64,000 nucleotides of DNA from Euglena gracilis (Eukaryota > Euglenida > Euglenophyceae > Euglenales). The stretch covers positions 17,303,562 to 17,367,561 of the forward strand of contig CP154956.1 in assembly GCA_039621445.1 (NCBI GenBank). The letters run 5' to 3'. The notes beneath the pieces are model-generated. The model saw only the letters and a program-made list of their open reading frames with translations. It was not told the origin of the DNA and did no database searches. Shown in pieces: positions 63,328 to 64,000 of this stretch. A program made the position numbers and the translations under genes. Within the stretch, counting starts at the first letter, position 1. Every line of letters starts with the position of its first letter.

Positions 63328-63738
63328 TCACCCACATCCAACCCCTGGATCTGAGTGGGTGAAATGATGACAGAGCGGCTGACCAACGACCGCAGGCAGC
63401 GGGAAGCAGGCAGCGGGCAGGTACTCTGAGCCCCCGCCCCCCCCCCGGGCCTGGGGGGTGCTGATCAAATTCAGTCTACCCTGTGGATGGCTTCCGGTTG
63501 ACCGATGCCGTAGCACAGGCGCTGCAGATTCACACTGCAGGGTCCCCCAAGGCCGTTTCCAATGAGCGCAGCCGCAGCTCAGAGGGGCCAGCCAGGCTTT
63601 CACAATTGCTTGTATTTGAGGTTCCTGCTTTTTCTATTGGCGCGTCCAGTATGGCAGGTGGCTGTTTTGCCGTATATCCCATTTCTCTGCAGCAATGTTT
63701 TGCCCTCGCCAAATTTGAAGTTTTGCGGAAAAAGGCCA
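62824..63738. other. Unassigned, with an AT microsatellite
   Basis: An (AT)n run lies at about 63283-63328. Positions 63480-63700 are open on the + strand (for example DAVAQALQIHTAGSPKAVSN) without a recognisable domain. Confidence 0.45.
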
Positions 63739-63930
63739 TCTGGCCCCAAAACTGGAAAACGATTAGGGGTTCCCATTATGGTCTCCGGGATAGGTATTCT
63801 TGTGTGCCCTCTAGATCAGTTCCCAGAGGTGTGAAAGACATGCAGCTATCATAAAACTTGCAAGAAATAAACAGTTTTGGAGGGGTGGAAGATGACCCCA
63901 AATGGCAGTACAATGTGTTCCCCTTAGGGT
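63739..63930 (+). repeat. Diverged copy of the 10.1-10.5 kb repeat
   Basis: ACTGGAAAACGATTAGGGG, TCTCCGGGATAGGTA and TTTTGGAGGGGTGGAAGATG correspond in order to the unit at 10088-10300, at lower identity. Confidence 0.85.
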
Positions 63931-64000
63931 GAGCCACAATGTGGCCGCCACATGGTATCTACTCCCATGGAGGTTGTTTGGATCCCCAATTTTATTGGAA

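Overview
This window is nuclear DNA from a eukaryote with a repeat-rich genome. Only one host gene can be recognised with confidence: a many-exon CER1-like (aldehyde decarbonylase / fatty-acid hydroxylase superfamily) gene on the + strand, about 47.2-62.0 kb, with long introns. CER1/CER3 proteins are known mainly from land plants and their algal relatives, so I infer a streptophyte alga or an early-diverging land plant. Species cannot be told from the sequence. No bacterial operon, rRNA gene, CRISPR array or plasmid gene was seen, and no tRNA was recognised by eye.

Layout. 1-7.2 kb: a two-part repeat (A+B) present twice, the second copy with B inverted and a 142-bp core flipped back, separated by GT-rich and TACA microsatellites. 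7.2-29 kb: mostly mobile-element debris, including two hAT-like elements with 8-bp target duplications (9103-9505 and 14074-15468), several elements with poly-C/poly-G ends flanked by TA, and a broken retrotransposon fragment (26.8-27.5 kb). 29.3-30.4 kb: a minisatellite split by an insert carrying a PHD-like zinc-finger reading frame. 31.4-43.2 kb: two copies of one non-LTR retrotransposon, tail to tail in inverted orientation. A 2.9-kb satellite-filled element sits inside the second copy. 44.2-46.3 kb: a third, diverged relative. 46.4-62.0 kb: the CER1-like gene. 62-64 kb: another TA-flanked element, microsatellites and a dispersed repeat.

Two things stand out. First, the retrotransposon encodes a 2A translational-recoding motif (GDVEENPGP in one copy, GDVEQNPGP in the other) after a leader made of 34-residue repeats. 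It is followed by a reverse transcriptase with a YLDD motif, a zinc knuckle and what looks like a C-terminal PD-(D/E)XK (restriction-like) endonuclease. 2A motifs are established for APE-type non-LTR elements; I know of no description in an RLE-type element. Second, at least nine elements share one architecture: a TA target duplication, a C-rich block, an element-specific 8-14-nt 'word', then another C block, mirrored at the other end. For two of them the insertion is shown directly, by comparison with an uninterrupted retrotransposon copy or by restoring a conserved protein alignment.

All retrotransposon copies here are frameshifted and cannot be active as they stand. The CER1-like gene keeps all three histidine clusters in open frame and its recognised exons show no internal stop, so it is probably functional. 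Several of its introns host the TA-flanked elements and foldbacks. Exon borders are partly inferred and several splice sites are unresolved.
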